From Szabonella sp046295215 (GTDB lineage: Bacteria > Pseudomonadota > Alphaproteobacteria > Rhodobacterales > Rhodobacteraceae), in contig JBKBNP010000009.1 of the NCBI GenBank assembly GCA_046295215.1, positions 1-64,000 on the forward strand: DNA of 64,000 bases, in the 5' to 3' direction. Below the pieces are notes generated by a model, which ran no database searches, was not told where the DNA came from, and saw nothing but the letters and a program-made list of their open reading frames with translations. Below, piece by piece: positions 7,641-15,170 of this stretch. Position 1 is the first letter of the stretch. Each line of letters starts with the position of its first letter. The position numbers were made by a program, and so were the translations under genes.

Positions 7641-9353
7641 TCAGCGCCTCCGAAAGCCGGACAGGGAGGAAAAGCGCATCGCACCGGGGCGGGCGGGGGC
7701 TGCGGGCGGGGTGGCGAGCGGTTCGGGCGGGCGGGAGGCTGCGGGAGGTGCCCCCCCTCCCCCATCCCCTCCCCACGAGGGGGAGGGGGGGCGCGGGGAT
7801 TGGACGTTGGGCGCAATGCCCGGAGGGGCCATTCCGGGCGGAACGGGATCGCGTTTCACACCGTCCTTGCGGGCATAGCTCCAGGGTTTGTAGCCCTCGA
7901 CCCGGCCATTTTCGTCTGTCCGCGTGAAATCGGGGATCCGGGCGCGGTCGCCCCCGCCGCCGCGTGTGGAGGCAAGCGCCGCGAGTTCGGGCGAAAGTTT
8001 GACACCCGCTTTTTCCGCCACGACCTGACAGCATTCAATCAGTGCGCAATTCTTGGCCACGCGACGATGCGCCTTCATGTCGCCGTCGCGGTAGGCGTTG
8101 CGCAGGCGCAATTCGATGGGGTTCATGCCGATAGTGTCGGCCACCTTGTCCATATGCGCCTCGATGGAGAAATCGACGCCGGTGATGCCGAAGCCGCGCA
8201 TGGCCGTCGCGGGCGTGCGGTTCGTGTAGACGCAATAGACATCGGCATGAACATTGGGGATCGTGTAGGGGCCGGGCAGGTGGCCCACGCCCTTGATGAT
8301 CGCGTAGCTGGAGAGCCGCGTGTAGGCACCGCTATCGAAATAGCCGGTGAACTTGCGCGCGGTGATAAGGCCATCGCGGGTGACGGCGTCTTTCAGATAC
8401 CAAAGCTCTGCCCCGCGCGGGGCACCGACCTGCATTTCCTCCTCCCGGTCCCACATGAATTTCACCGGGCGGCCCGTCAGGATCGCGCCGAGAATTGCCA
8501 TGGGTTCATGGATGCTGTCCACCTTGCCGCCAAAGCCGCCACCCACGGTGCCGCCGATGAAATGCAGCCGCGACGAAGGCAGATCCAGCACCTTGGCCGC
8601 CGTGCCGAGCGAGAAGAACAGCGCCTGTGTGGAGGTGTGGCAGACATAGCGGCCGTTCTGTTCAGGCGCTGCAATCGCGCCGCAGGTCTCGATGGGCGCC
8701 TGTTCGATGGGCGACATCTGGTAGCGCCCCTCGACGATGTGATCGGCCTGCGCAAAGGCGGCCTCGACATCGCCGAAACGCAGTTTCTGGTGGTCGTATT
8801 TGCCGTGATAGGCGAATTTGTTGTTGGGATAGATGTCCAGCACGGCGGGCGCGCCGGGTTTGATGGCCTCCTCCACATCCAGCACATGCGGCAGAACCTC
8901 CCAGTCCACGCGGATGGCGGCGGCGGCGTCGCGGGCTTGCGCGTCGGTTTGTGCGATGACGGCGGCGACGGCCTCGCCCCGGTAACGGGTGCGGTCGGTC
9001 GCGATGATCGGCTCATCGTCGATGCCGAAATCCAGCAGGCTCAGCAGCGTGTTGAGGTTGCGCGGCACATCCGCCCCACGCAGGATCCGCACCACGCCAG
9101 GCATCTTTTCCGCCGCCGAGATGTCGATGCGCCGGATGCGCGCCGCGTGATGGGGCGAGCGGGCACAGCGCATGTGCAACAGCCCCTCGAACAGATGATC
9201 GTCATAAAAGGGCGAGCGGCCAGTGACATGGCCGGTGATATCCTGCCGGCGGGTGGGCTTGCCGATCTCGTTCAGCACCTCGGGGCGTTCGTCGGCAAAG
9301 AATTCCTTGCGGAAGTCGATCATGTTGCCGCCGACCATCGGAATATCGGTCAT
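7641..9353 (-). CDS. Molybdopterin-binding subunit, N-terminal half (split large subunit)
   Basis: A 570-residue protein with the aldehyde oxidase/xanthine dehydrogenase a/b hammerhead domain (~35-155) and first molybdopterin domain. GGGFGGK is at 271-277 and AMRGFG at 384-389. That loop differs from the AYRCSFR loop of true CO dehydrogenase CoxL, so CO is an unlikely substrate. The last ~70 residues (from about 503) are Pro/Gly/Ala-rich, do not resemble the enzyme family, and are encoded by G/C-rich palindromic DNA. The next gene continues the fold in another frame. The start codon overlaps the FeS gene stop as ATGA. Confidence 0.88.
   Translation of the reverse strand: MTDIPMVGGNMIDFRKEFFADERPEVLNEIGKPTRRQDITGHVTGRSPFYDDHLFEGLLHMRCARSPHHAARIRRIDISAAEKMPGVVRILRGADVPRNLNTLLSLLDFGIDDEPIIATDRTRYRGEAVAAVIAQTDAQARDAAAAIRVDWEVLPHVLDVEEAIKPGAPAVLDIYPNNKFAYHGKYDHQKLRFGDVEAAFAQADHIVEGRYQMSPIEQAPIETCGAIAAPEQNGRYVCHTSTQALFFSLGTAAKVLDLPSSRLHFIGGTVGGGFGGKVDSIHEPMAILGAILTGRPVKFMWDREEEMQVGAPRGAELWYLKDAVTRDGLITARKFTGYFDSGAYTRLSSYAIIKGVGHLPGPYTIPNVHADVYCVYTNRTPATAMRGFGITGVDFSIEAHMDKVADTIGMNPIELRLRNAYRDGDMKAHRRVAKNCALIECCQVVAEKAGVKLSPELAALASTRGGGGDRARIPDFTRTDENGRVEGYKPWSYARKDGVKRDPVPPGMAPPGIAPNVQSPRPPSPSWGGDGGGGAPPAASRPPEPLATPPAAPARPGAMRFSSLSGFRRR
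7751..7791. repeat. 13-bp perfect inverted repeat inside coding sequence
   Basis: CCCCCCCTCCCCC (7751-7763) and GGGGGAGGGGGGG (7779-7791) are exact complements around a 15-base loop. It lies in the Pro/Gly-rich tail of the N-terminal molybdopterin subunit and resembles the G/C hairpins found in intergenic repeats elsewhere in the window. It may mark an insertion that split the large-subunit gene. Confidence 0.7.
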
Positions 9354-9823
9354 GCGCGCACCCTCCCTTCGGCCACGTCCAGAATGGCGGCGATGATCGG
9401 CTCATACCCGGTGCAGCGGCAGATATTGCCGGAAATGGCCTCGATCACCTCGTCGCGGCTGGGGCGCGGGTTGGTGGCCAGCAGCGCGGTTGCGGCCATC
9501 AACATGCCCGGCGTGCAATAGCCGCATTGGGCTGCAAACCGGTCCATGAAGGCCTCTTGCAAGGGCGTCAGCGTGGCGGAGGCAAGGCCGGAGGCCGTGT
9601 CCACCCGCCGCCCCTGCACGGTTTCGGCCAGCGTCAGGCAGGCCAGATGCGGCGTGCCATCAACCAGCACCGTGCAGGCACCGCAGCCCCCCTGCCCGCA
9701 GCCGTATTTTGGCGACAGATCCCCCACGCCGCGGCGCAGGAAATCCAGCAGGTTCTGCCCATCCTCGGTAAAGGCCGCCTTGGCCTGTCCGTTGAGCGTG
9801 AAGGTGACGGGTTTCAGTGTCAT
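9350..9823 (-). CDS. (2Fe-2S)-binding small subunit of Mo hydroxylase, CoxS-like
   Basis: A 157-residue protein with eight cysteines in the pattern of the CoxS/XdhS family: a plant-ferredoxin-type cluster (Cys42, 47, 50, 62, motif CGQGGCGAC) and the four-helix [2Fe-2S] domain (Cys100, 103, 135, 137, motif CGYCTPGM and ICRCTGY). It carries electrons from the Mo site towards FAD. The ATG at 9823 follows the FAD-subunit stop by one base and is preferred over an in-frame start 42 bases upstream that overlaps that gene. Its own stop overlaps the next start as ATGA. Confidence 0.93.
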   Translation of the reverse strand: MTLKPVTFTLNGQAKAAFTEDGQNLLDFLRRGVGDLSPKYGCGQGGCGACTVLVDGTPHLACLTLAETVQGRRVDTASGLASATLTPLQEAFMDRFAAQCGYCTPGMLMAATALLATNPRPSRDEVIEAISGNICRCTGYEPIIAAILDVAEGRVRA

Positions 9824-9824
9824 G

Positions 9825-10622
9825 TCACGCCAACCTTTCCAGAAGCCGTTTGAGATGCACGCCAATCACCTCGCGCCGATACCAGCCGGTCGCGATGGGG
9901 TCGGTGGGCGGGTCCATGCCTTCGGCGGCGACCTGCGCCGCGCGGGTGATGGTGGCGGGGTCGAGGCTCTGGCCTTCCAGCACCCGTTCGACCGCCGTGG
10001 CGCGCAGGGGGGCCGGGCTCATCGCGCCGTAAGCCACGCGCACATTGCGCAGGCGCCCGCCCTCTTGCGGCAGATGCGCGGCGATGGACAGGACCGAGAC
10101 GCCCTTGGGTTTCACGCGGCTGACTTTCAGGAACCCGAAGGCGCGGGCATCGCGCGGGCGCGGCACCTCGATGGCGGCCACCAGCATGGGACGGTCGCGG
10201 TCGCGCAGCAGATCCTCCAGAGGGCGGGGGCTGCCGCCTGCGGCCATCTGCACCCGTGCGCCGAGTGCCAGAATCGCTGCAGTGAAATCGCCGTAGGGGT
10301 GCGGGGCAAAGAGATTGCCGCCCACCGTGGCCATGGCGCGGACCTGCGGTCCGCCGATCACCCGCGCGACAGGGTGCAGATAATCCAGATCGCGCGAGGC
10401 CAGCACATCAGCCATCGTCACCCCGGCCCCCAAGGTGAAGCCGTCACCCAAGGCGCGGATGCTGCGCAAGGATGGGTCCGTGCTGCGCAGCAAACGGCCC
10501 TGCACAGACCCGTCATTGACGCCCCGCATCAGCACCGTGCCGCCGCCCAGATAGGTGCCGCCCCCCGCCATTGCCCGGACCGCCTCGGCCAGCGCGCCAT
10601 GGGTTTCCACCGTCACCGCCAT
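9825..10622 (-). CDS. FAD-binding subunit of Mo hydroxylase, CoxM-like
   Basis: A 265-residue FAD_binding_5 / CO-dehydrogenase flavoprotein C-terminal protein. The diphosphate-binding loops are visible as AGGGTYLGGGT (~19-29) and ATVGGNLF. It accepts electrons from the 2Fe-2S subunit and passes them to an external acceptor. The subunit order FAD, FeS, Mo is that of many CoxMSL-type operons, though here the Mo subunit is split. It starts inside the stop codon of the second SRPBCC gene (ATGA), so translation is probably coupled. Confidence 0.92.
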   Translation of the reverse strand: MAVTVETHGALAEAVRAMAGGGTYLGGGTVLMRGVNDGSVQGRLLRSTDPSLRSIRALGDGFTLGAGVTMADVLASRDLDYLHPVARVIGGPQVRAMATVGGNLFAPHPYGDFTAAILALGARVQMAAGGSPRPLEDLLRDRDRPMLVAAIEVPRPRDARAFGFLKVSRVKPKGVSVLSIAAHLPQEGGRLRNVRVAYGAMSPAPLRATAVERVLEGQSLDPATITRAAQVAAEGMDPPTDPIATGWYRREVIGVHLKRLLERLA

Positions 10623-11068
10623 CAGCCTTCCTCCAGCCCCATATGGGCGCGGACCGCGTCGATCCCGCCCTGATAGACATTTTCAGCCACCATCTGCTGC
10701 AGTTCCTTTTCGCGCCCCAACGGCGTGTCGAACCGGCTTTCCCAATGCCAGAAGGTGCGGTCGCCATCGGTCACCGGGGCCAGCCGCACATGGGCGACAT
10801 AGTTCAGAAGCGGCACCGGGGTTTCCAGGAGGCAATAGCTGAACGCCATGTCGGCATCCGACATGGTCAGCAGCAGTTCCCGCAGGTTCGCGCCATCCGC
10901 GAGGCGGAAGTTGCGCACGCAGCCCACCTTGTCGAAGGGCAGGCCCTTTTCGATATGGCTTTCGGCCACGATCGGGTGCCAGCGGTCATGGCCGTTGAAA
11001 TCGCGCAAGACCTCCCACACGGCCTCTACGGGCGCGTTCAGGATCGCGGATTTGACCACCTTGACCAT
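10622..11068 (-). CDS. SRPBCC family protein, second of a tandem pair
   Basis: A 148-residue START/Bet v1-like (SRPBCC) protein of the polyketide_cyc2/MxaD type: an N-terminal strand with the APVEAVWEVLRDF signature, a helix with WHP, and a C-terminal long helix ending in GIDAVRAHM. The fold makes a deep hydrophobic cavity for aromatic or lipid ligands. CoxG, an SRPBCC protein, accompanies CO dehydrogenase genes and is thought to help anchor the enzyme to the membrane. The gene overlaps both neighbours as ATGA. It is clearly paralogous to the gene just upstream (shared FNG-x-WHP, LNY/TDY, PVTDGD segments). Confidence 0.88.
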   Translation of the reverse strand: MVKVVKSAILNAPVEAVWEVLRDFNGHDRWHPIVAESHIEKGLPFDKVGCVRNFRLADGANLRELLLTMSDADMAFSYCLLETPVPLLNYVAHVRLAPVTDGDRTFWHWESRFDTPLGREKELQQMVAENVYQGGIDAVRAHMGLEEG

Positions 11069-11505
11069 CAGCCTGCCATCTGCCGTTTCAGCGCGTCGAA
11101 CCCCGCCTGAAAAACGTTCCCACCGATGCCGGAAACAAGGTCGGCCTCGGCCTCGGGCGCACAGTCGAATTCGGCCGTCCATTCCACAAAGGTCTTGTCG
11201 CCATCCGTTACCGGGGTCAGGCGCAGGGTGGCGATGTAATCGGTCAGCGGCATGGGGGATTCGAGGATCGAATAGGTGCAGAAATAATCGTAATCGCTGA
11301 GGCCCAGCAGCTTTTCCCGGATGCGGTCGCCGTTTTGCAGGTGGAAATCGCGGATGCAGCCCACGCGGTCCGCGGGTTCGCCGTTTTCGATCCGGCTGTC
11401 GCGGATGCGCGGGTGCCAGCGCGGCAATCCGTTGAAATCGCGCACCCGTTCCCAGACCTTGACCGCAGGCGCGTCGATCACGGACGATACATAGACGCGG
11501 GCCAT
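11068..11505 (-). CDS. SRPBCC family protein, first of a tandem pair
   Basis: A 145-residue SRPBCC protein with APAVKVWERVRDFNG near the N-terminus, RWHPRIRDS, RLTPVTDGDKTF and a C-terminal helix ending DALKRQMAG. It begins immediately after the TAA of the flotillin gene with no spacer, and its stop overlaps the next start as ATGA. The pair may be CoxG-like recruitment factors, ligand-binding carriers, or unequal partners formed by duplication. I cannot tell which from sequence alone. Confidence 0.88.
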   Translation of the reverse strand: MARVYVSSVIDAPAVKVWERVRDFNGLPRWHPRIRDSRIENGEPADRVGCIRDFHLQNGDRIREKLLGLSDYDYFCTYSILESPMPLTDYIATLRLTPVTDGDKTFVEWTAEFDCAPEAEADLVSGIGGNVFQAGFDALKRQMAG

Positions 11506-14319
11506 TTACTTCTTCTCCCCGTCGGGTTTGGCATCGGGCTTGGGGGCCTTCTTGGCGGCGTCCCCGATGCGTTGGAGGTCAGAGGCCTCGCGGATCAACC
11601 CGCCCTGTTTGGTCAGATTGCCGCCCTCGATGCCGATATCGGCCAGCAGGCCGTCGATCAGGGGGGCCTGCACGCGGTAGCGCAGCGCCGAATTGATGAC
11701 CTCATCCGTCGGGCTGCCGCCAGAGCCGGAGCCACCGCCATGGAGCCCATCAAGCTGCATGATACGAATATCCTGGATCTTCTCCAAGGGCTTGACCGAG
11801 GCCGTGACGATGCCCTCGACATGCTCCAGCAGTTTACGCCGGAAGAGCGAGTGCCGCGCCTCGTCGGTCAGGATGTTCTCGGCCTCGTTCAGGAGTTTCG
11901 CGGCCTCGGCCTCCACCACGGCGCGCAACTGGGCGGCGGTTGCCATGTGGCGGGCCTCCTCGGCGGCTTTTTCGGCCATCAGCACGTCGATGGATTTCTT
12001 GCGGCTGGCCACTTCGGTTTCGCGGACGGTTTTCACCTTTTCCTCGGCCTGCGCCGCATGGGCGCGGGCGGCATCGGCCTCGGCACGCGCGGCGGATTCC
12101 TCCAGTGACTTCTGGTAAAGGGCGATGGCCTTTTCCATCTGCACGGTTTCCACGGCCTTTTCGCGACCGATTTCCAATTCGCGCCGCACCTTTTCATGGT
12201 CGATGCGGATTTCATCCAACTGCCGTTCGGAGGCAATCCGCGCGCGTTCCACATCCTCGCGGCTTTCGATCTCGGCCTCGCGCAGCGCCTGCACGCGGGC
12301 AATCTCAAGCTGTTCAAGGCTGCGGCGACGTTCCAGACGGGCGGCCTCCACGGTGCGTTCCCGCTCCACCTCGGCGGAATCCACATCCCGTTGGGCGGCG
12401 ATCTGGGCCTGTTTCACGGTCGCATCCGCCGCTGCCGCCTTGGCGCGTTCGCCTGCCAATGACACGACACGGGCCTGATCGGCGGATTCCACAATCTTCT
12501 TGCGCTCGATATCCTCCACCTCGCGGGTGCGTTGCGAGGCGATGCGGTCCTGCTCCAGTTTCAGATCGGCGGTGATGCGGGCGCGTTCGGTCAGTTCGCG
12601 GCGTGCAATCTCGGCAGCCTCGATGTCGCGTTCGCGGGCAATCTCGCGGGCGCGTGTGGCCTCTTCGGCGGCAATGCGCGCCTCGTCCAGGGCCTTGTTT
12701 CGGGCAATCTCATGCGCGCGGGTGGTGCCATCGGCGGCGATGCGGTCGACGGCGATTTCCTTTTCCTGTGCGATGCGGGCAGCCTCGGTGGCCTTCGCGG
12801 CAGCAATCTCGGCGGCCTCCACCGCCTGTTGCCGCGCGATTTCCAGCTCGCGGATGCGGCGATCCTCACTGATGCGGGCCTCGTTGACCTCGCCCGCCTG
12901 CGCGATACGGGCGCGTTCCACCGCCTCACGCGCGGCAATCTCGGCCTCGTCCAGCGCCTTGGCCCGGGCGATTTCCTGCATGCGCACCTTTTCTTCGCCG
13001 GAAATGCGGGTCTGGTTGATCAGCAGCGTCTGCGCCATGCGGCGTTTTTCGGTGGCCTCGGCAGCCTCGATCTCGGCGGCCTGAATCTCCTTCTGGCGGG
13101 CGATTTCAAGGCCCTGGGTTTCGCGGTCCCGCGCGATGCGGGCCTCGGTCACCGATTTTTCCTGCGCGATGCGGGCGCGTTCGGTGGTGTCGCGGGCGGC
13201 GATTTCCGCCTCATCCAGCGCGCGTTGCTTTTCGATCTCCGCCGATTGGGTGGTGCGTTCCTGCTCGATGCGCGCCTCGCGGATGGACCGTTCCTGCGCG
13301 ATGCGGGCCTTTTCGGTCATTTCCTTGGCGGCGATTTCCTCGGCCTCAATGGCTTGCGTGCGGGCGATCTCTTTGCCGCGCACCTCGCGTTCGGAACTGA
13401 TGCGTTCCTCGGCGATGGTTTTCTCGTTCAGGATACGTTTCTTTTCAATCACCTCGCGGGCGCTGATCTGGGCTTCCTCGGCCTCGGTTTCGCGCTGCGC
13501 GCGTTCGCGGGCAAGCTCGGCACGTTGCTGGGCGCGGCGGAATTCGACGTCGCGTTCCTGTTCCAGCCGGGCGGATTCGGATTCGCGCTCGATATTCAGC
13601 GCCAGCTTTTCCGCCTCCAGATTGCGGGCGCGGATCTGGATCATCGTGTCCTGTTCGATGTCGTTCCTGAGTTTGCGACGATCCTCGATTTCCTTGATGA
13701 GCGTGGTCAGACCCTCGGCATCGAAGCGGTTGGAGGGGTTGAAAAACTCAAGGCTGGTCTGGTCGATGTCGAGGATGGCAACGGATTCCAGTTCCAGCCC
13801 GTTCTTTTGCAGATCCTCCTGCGCCAGTTCACGGACGCGGGTGACATAGGCCGCGCGGTTTTCATGCATCGCCCCCATGTCGGTTTCGGCGGCAATGGCG
13901 CGCATCGCACTCTCAAACTTCCCCGACAGCAGCGCATGAAGGCTTTCGGGCTCCAGCGTGCGGCGGCCAAGGGTGGAGGCCGCCATGGCGACAGCGGCGC
14001 GTTCGGGGCGCACGCGGATGTAGAATTCCGCCTCCACATCCACCCGCATCCGGTCGCGGGTAATCAGCGCCTCGCCCTTGGTGCGCGCCACCTTCAAGGG
14101 CAGCACGTTCATGTTGACGGGGGTGATGTCATGCACGATGGGCCAGACGAAGGCACCGCCGTCGATCACCACCTTTTCGCCCAGAAACCCGGTGCGCACA
14201 AAGGCGACTTCCTTGGTGGACCGGCGGTAAAGCCAGTGCATCACCCAATAGAGGATGAAGATGGCGACGACCGCCACGATAAGCCACAGGATCAGTTGTC
14301 CGATGAATTGACCGGTCAT
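11506..14319 (-). CDS. Flotillin-like SPFH protein with expanded 44-residue-repeat coiled coil
   Basis: A 937-residue protein. One N-terminal membrane segment (~8-30) is followed by an SPFH/band 7 domain (~38-210). Then a very long charged helix (~215-780) rich in A-R-I-A-Q and A-E-I motifs runs into a C-terminal region ending in a Gly/Ser patch (VEGI...GGGSGSGG) and a Lys-rich tail. Between about 293 and 556 the helix is built from six consecutive 44-residue units (starting KKRI, KARI, RARI, KRRM, RARI, AARI), i.e. four 11-residue hendecads each. Bacterial flotillins are usually around 500-700 residues. They assemble on membranes and scaffold protein complexes. Its place inside a Mo-hydroxylase operon suggests it organises that enzyme or its transporter at the membrane. 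Confidence 0.88.
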   Translation of the reverse strand: MTGQFIGQLILWLIVAVVAIFILYWVMHWLYRRSTKEVAFVRTGFLGEKVVIDGGAFVWPIVHDITPVNMNVLPLKVARTKGEALITRDRMRVDVEAEFYIRVRPERAAVAMAASTLGRRTLEPESLHALLSGKFESAMRAIAAETDMGAMHENRAAYVTRVRELAQEDLQKNGLELESVAILDIDQTSLEFFNPSNRFDAEGLTTLIKEIEDRRKLRNDIEQDTMIQIRARNLEAEKLALNIERESESARLEQERDVEFRRAQQRAELARERAQRETEAEEAQISAREVIEKKRILNEKTIAEERISSEREVRGKEIARTQAIEAEEIAAKEMTEKARIAQERSIREARIEQERTTQSAEIEKQRALDEAEIAARDTTERARIAQEKSVTEARIARDRETQGLEIARQKEIQAAEIEAAEATEKRRMAQTLLINQTRISGEEKVRMQEIARAKALDEAEIAAREAVERARIAQAGEVNEARISEDRRIRELEIARQQAVEAAEIAAAKATEAARIAQEKEIAVDRIAADGTTRAHEIARNKALDEARIAAEEATRAREIARERDIEAAEIARRELTERARITADLKLEQDRIASQRTREVEDIERKKIVESADQARVVSLAGERAKAAAADATVKQAQIAAQRDVDSAEVERERTVEAARLERRRSLEQLEIARVQALREAEIESREDVERARIASERQLDEIRIDHEKVRRELEIGREKAVETVQMEKAIALYQKSLEESAARAEADAARAHAAQAEEKVKTVRETEVASRKKSIDVLMAEKAAEEARHMATAAQLRAVVEAEAAKLLNEAENILTDEARHSLFRRKLLEHVEGIVTASVKPLEKIQDIRIMQLDGLHGGGSGSGGSPTDEVINSALRYRVQAPLIDGLLADIGIEGGNLTKQGGLIREASDLQRIGDAAKKAPKPDAKPDGEKK

Positions 14320-15170
14320 GATGTTGTCCCTTCTCCCTCGTCTCGGCGGCCCGTGATGCGCTTGAACGCGCGGGTCTGTTCGGTCAGTGCCACCTCGGTC
14401 GGCAGGCGTTCCATCGAGGACGCGCCATAAAAGCCGTGGCAGGTGACGGTGTTTTTCAGGATGAATTCGGCATCCTCGGGCATGGCGACCGGGCCGCCAT
14501 GGACAAGGATGATGGCGTCGCGGTTCACGCGCAGCGCGGCCTCGGCCCAGCGGTCGACAATGGCGGGGCAGTCGGCCAGTTTCAGCGCGGTTTCCGCCCC
14601 GATGCTGCCGCCCGTGGTCAGGCCCAGATGCACGACGATCACATCGGCCCCTGCGCCAGCCATTGCGGTGGCCGTTTCCTCGTCAAACACATAAGGCGTC
14701 GTCAGCATCCCCTTGGTGCGGGCGGCGGCGATCATGTCAACCTCCAGCCCGTAGCCCATGCCGGTTTCCTCAAGGTTCGCGCGGAAAGTGCCGTCGATCA
14801 GCCCCACGGTGGGGAAGTTCTGCACGCCGGAAAAGCCCGCCGCTTTCACTTGGTCTAGAAAGCGGTCCATGATGCGGAAGGGGTCGGTGGCGCAGACGCC
14901 TGCCAGAACAGGGGTGTGTTTGACCACCGGCAGCACCTCGGAGGCCATTTCCATCACGATGGCATTGGCGTCGCCATAGGGCATGAGGCCCGCAAGGCTG
15001 CCACGCCCGGCCATGCGGTAGCGGCCCGAATTGTAGATCACGATCAGGTCGATGCCGCCCGCTTCCTCGCATTTGGCCGACAGCCCGGTGCCCGCGCCGC
15101 CACCGACGATGGGGATACCGCGCGCGATCATGTCGCGGAATTTCTCTAGGATCCTGTCGCGCGGGATCAT
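14316..15170 (-). CDS. PEP-hydrolase-family TIM barrel (Tm-1 C-terminal-domain homologue)
   Basis: A 284-residue TIM-barrel protein of the PEP_hydrolase/TIM-barrel signal transduction family. Landmarks are GIPIVGGGAGTGLSAK near the N-terminus, VLAGVCATDPF, GVQNFPTVGLIDG and the C-terminal ILVHGGPVAMPED. In tomato Tm-1 and in fungi this barrel is fused behind a UPF0261 domain. In bacteria the two are usually adjacent genes. Here the UPF0261 part lies in the gene just upstream, overlapping as ATGA, so the two likely act together. Biochemical activity of the family is not firmly established. Confidence 0.85.
   Translation of the reverse strand: MIPRDRILEKFRDMIARGIPIVGGGAGTGLSAKCEEAGGIDLIVIYNSGRYRMAGRGSLAGLMPYGDANAIVMEMASEVLPVVKHTPVLAGVCATDPFRIMDRFLDQVKAAGFSGVQNFPTVGLIDGTFRANLEETGMGYGLEVDMIAAARTKGMLTTPYVFDEETATAMAGAGADVIVVHLGLTTGGSIGAETALKLADCPAIVDRWAEAALRVNRDAIILVHGGPVAMPEDAEFILKNTVTCHGFYGASSMERLPTEVALTEQTRAFKRITGRRDEGEGTTS

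Noticed and set aside
6617..9353. Frameshift error splitting one molybdopterin subunit
   Set aside because: Considered seriously, but both halves have proper starts and stops joined by TGACATG as elsewhere in the operon, and ~70 extra residues lie between them. A single-base error would not create that linker. Kept as a checkable alternative.
6617..9865. CO dehydrogenase (coxMSL) assignment
   Set aside because: The active-site loop is AMRGFG and not AYRCSFR, and the large subunit is split. Only the general Mo-hydroxylase family assignment is supported.
12532..14430. A 632-codon plus-strand frame opposite the flotillin gene
   Set aside because: It is a shadow of the repetitive coiled-coil coding sequence and shows only Gly/Leu/Phe-rich repeats without start signals.
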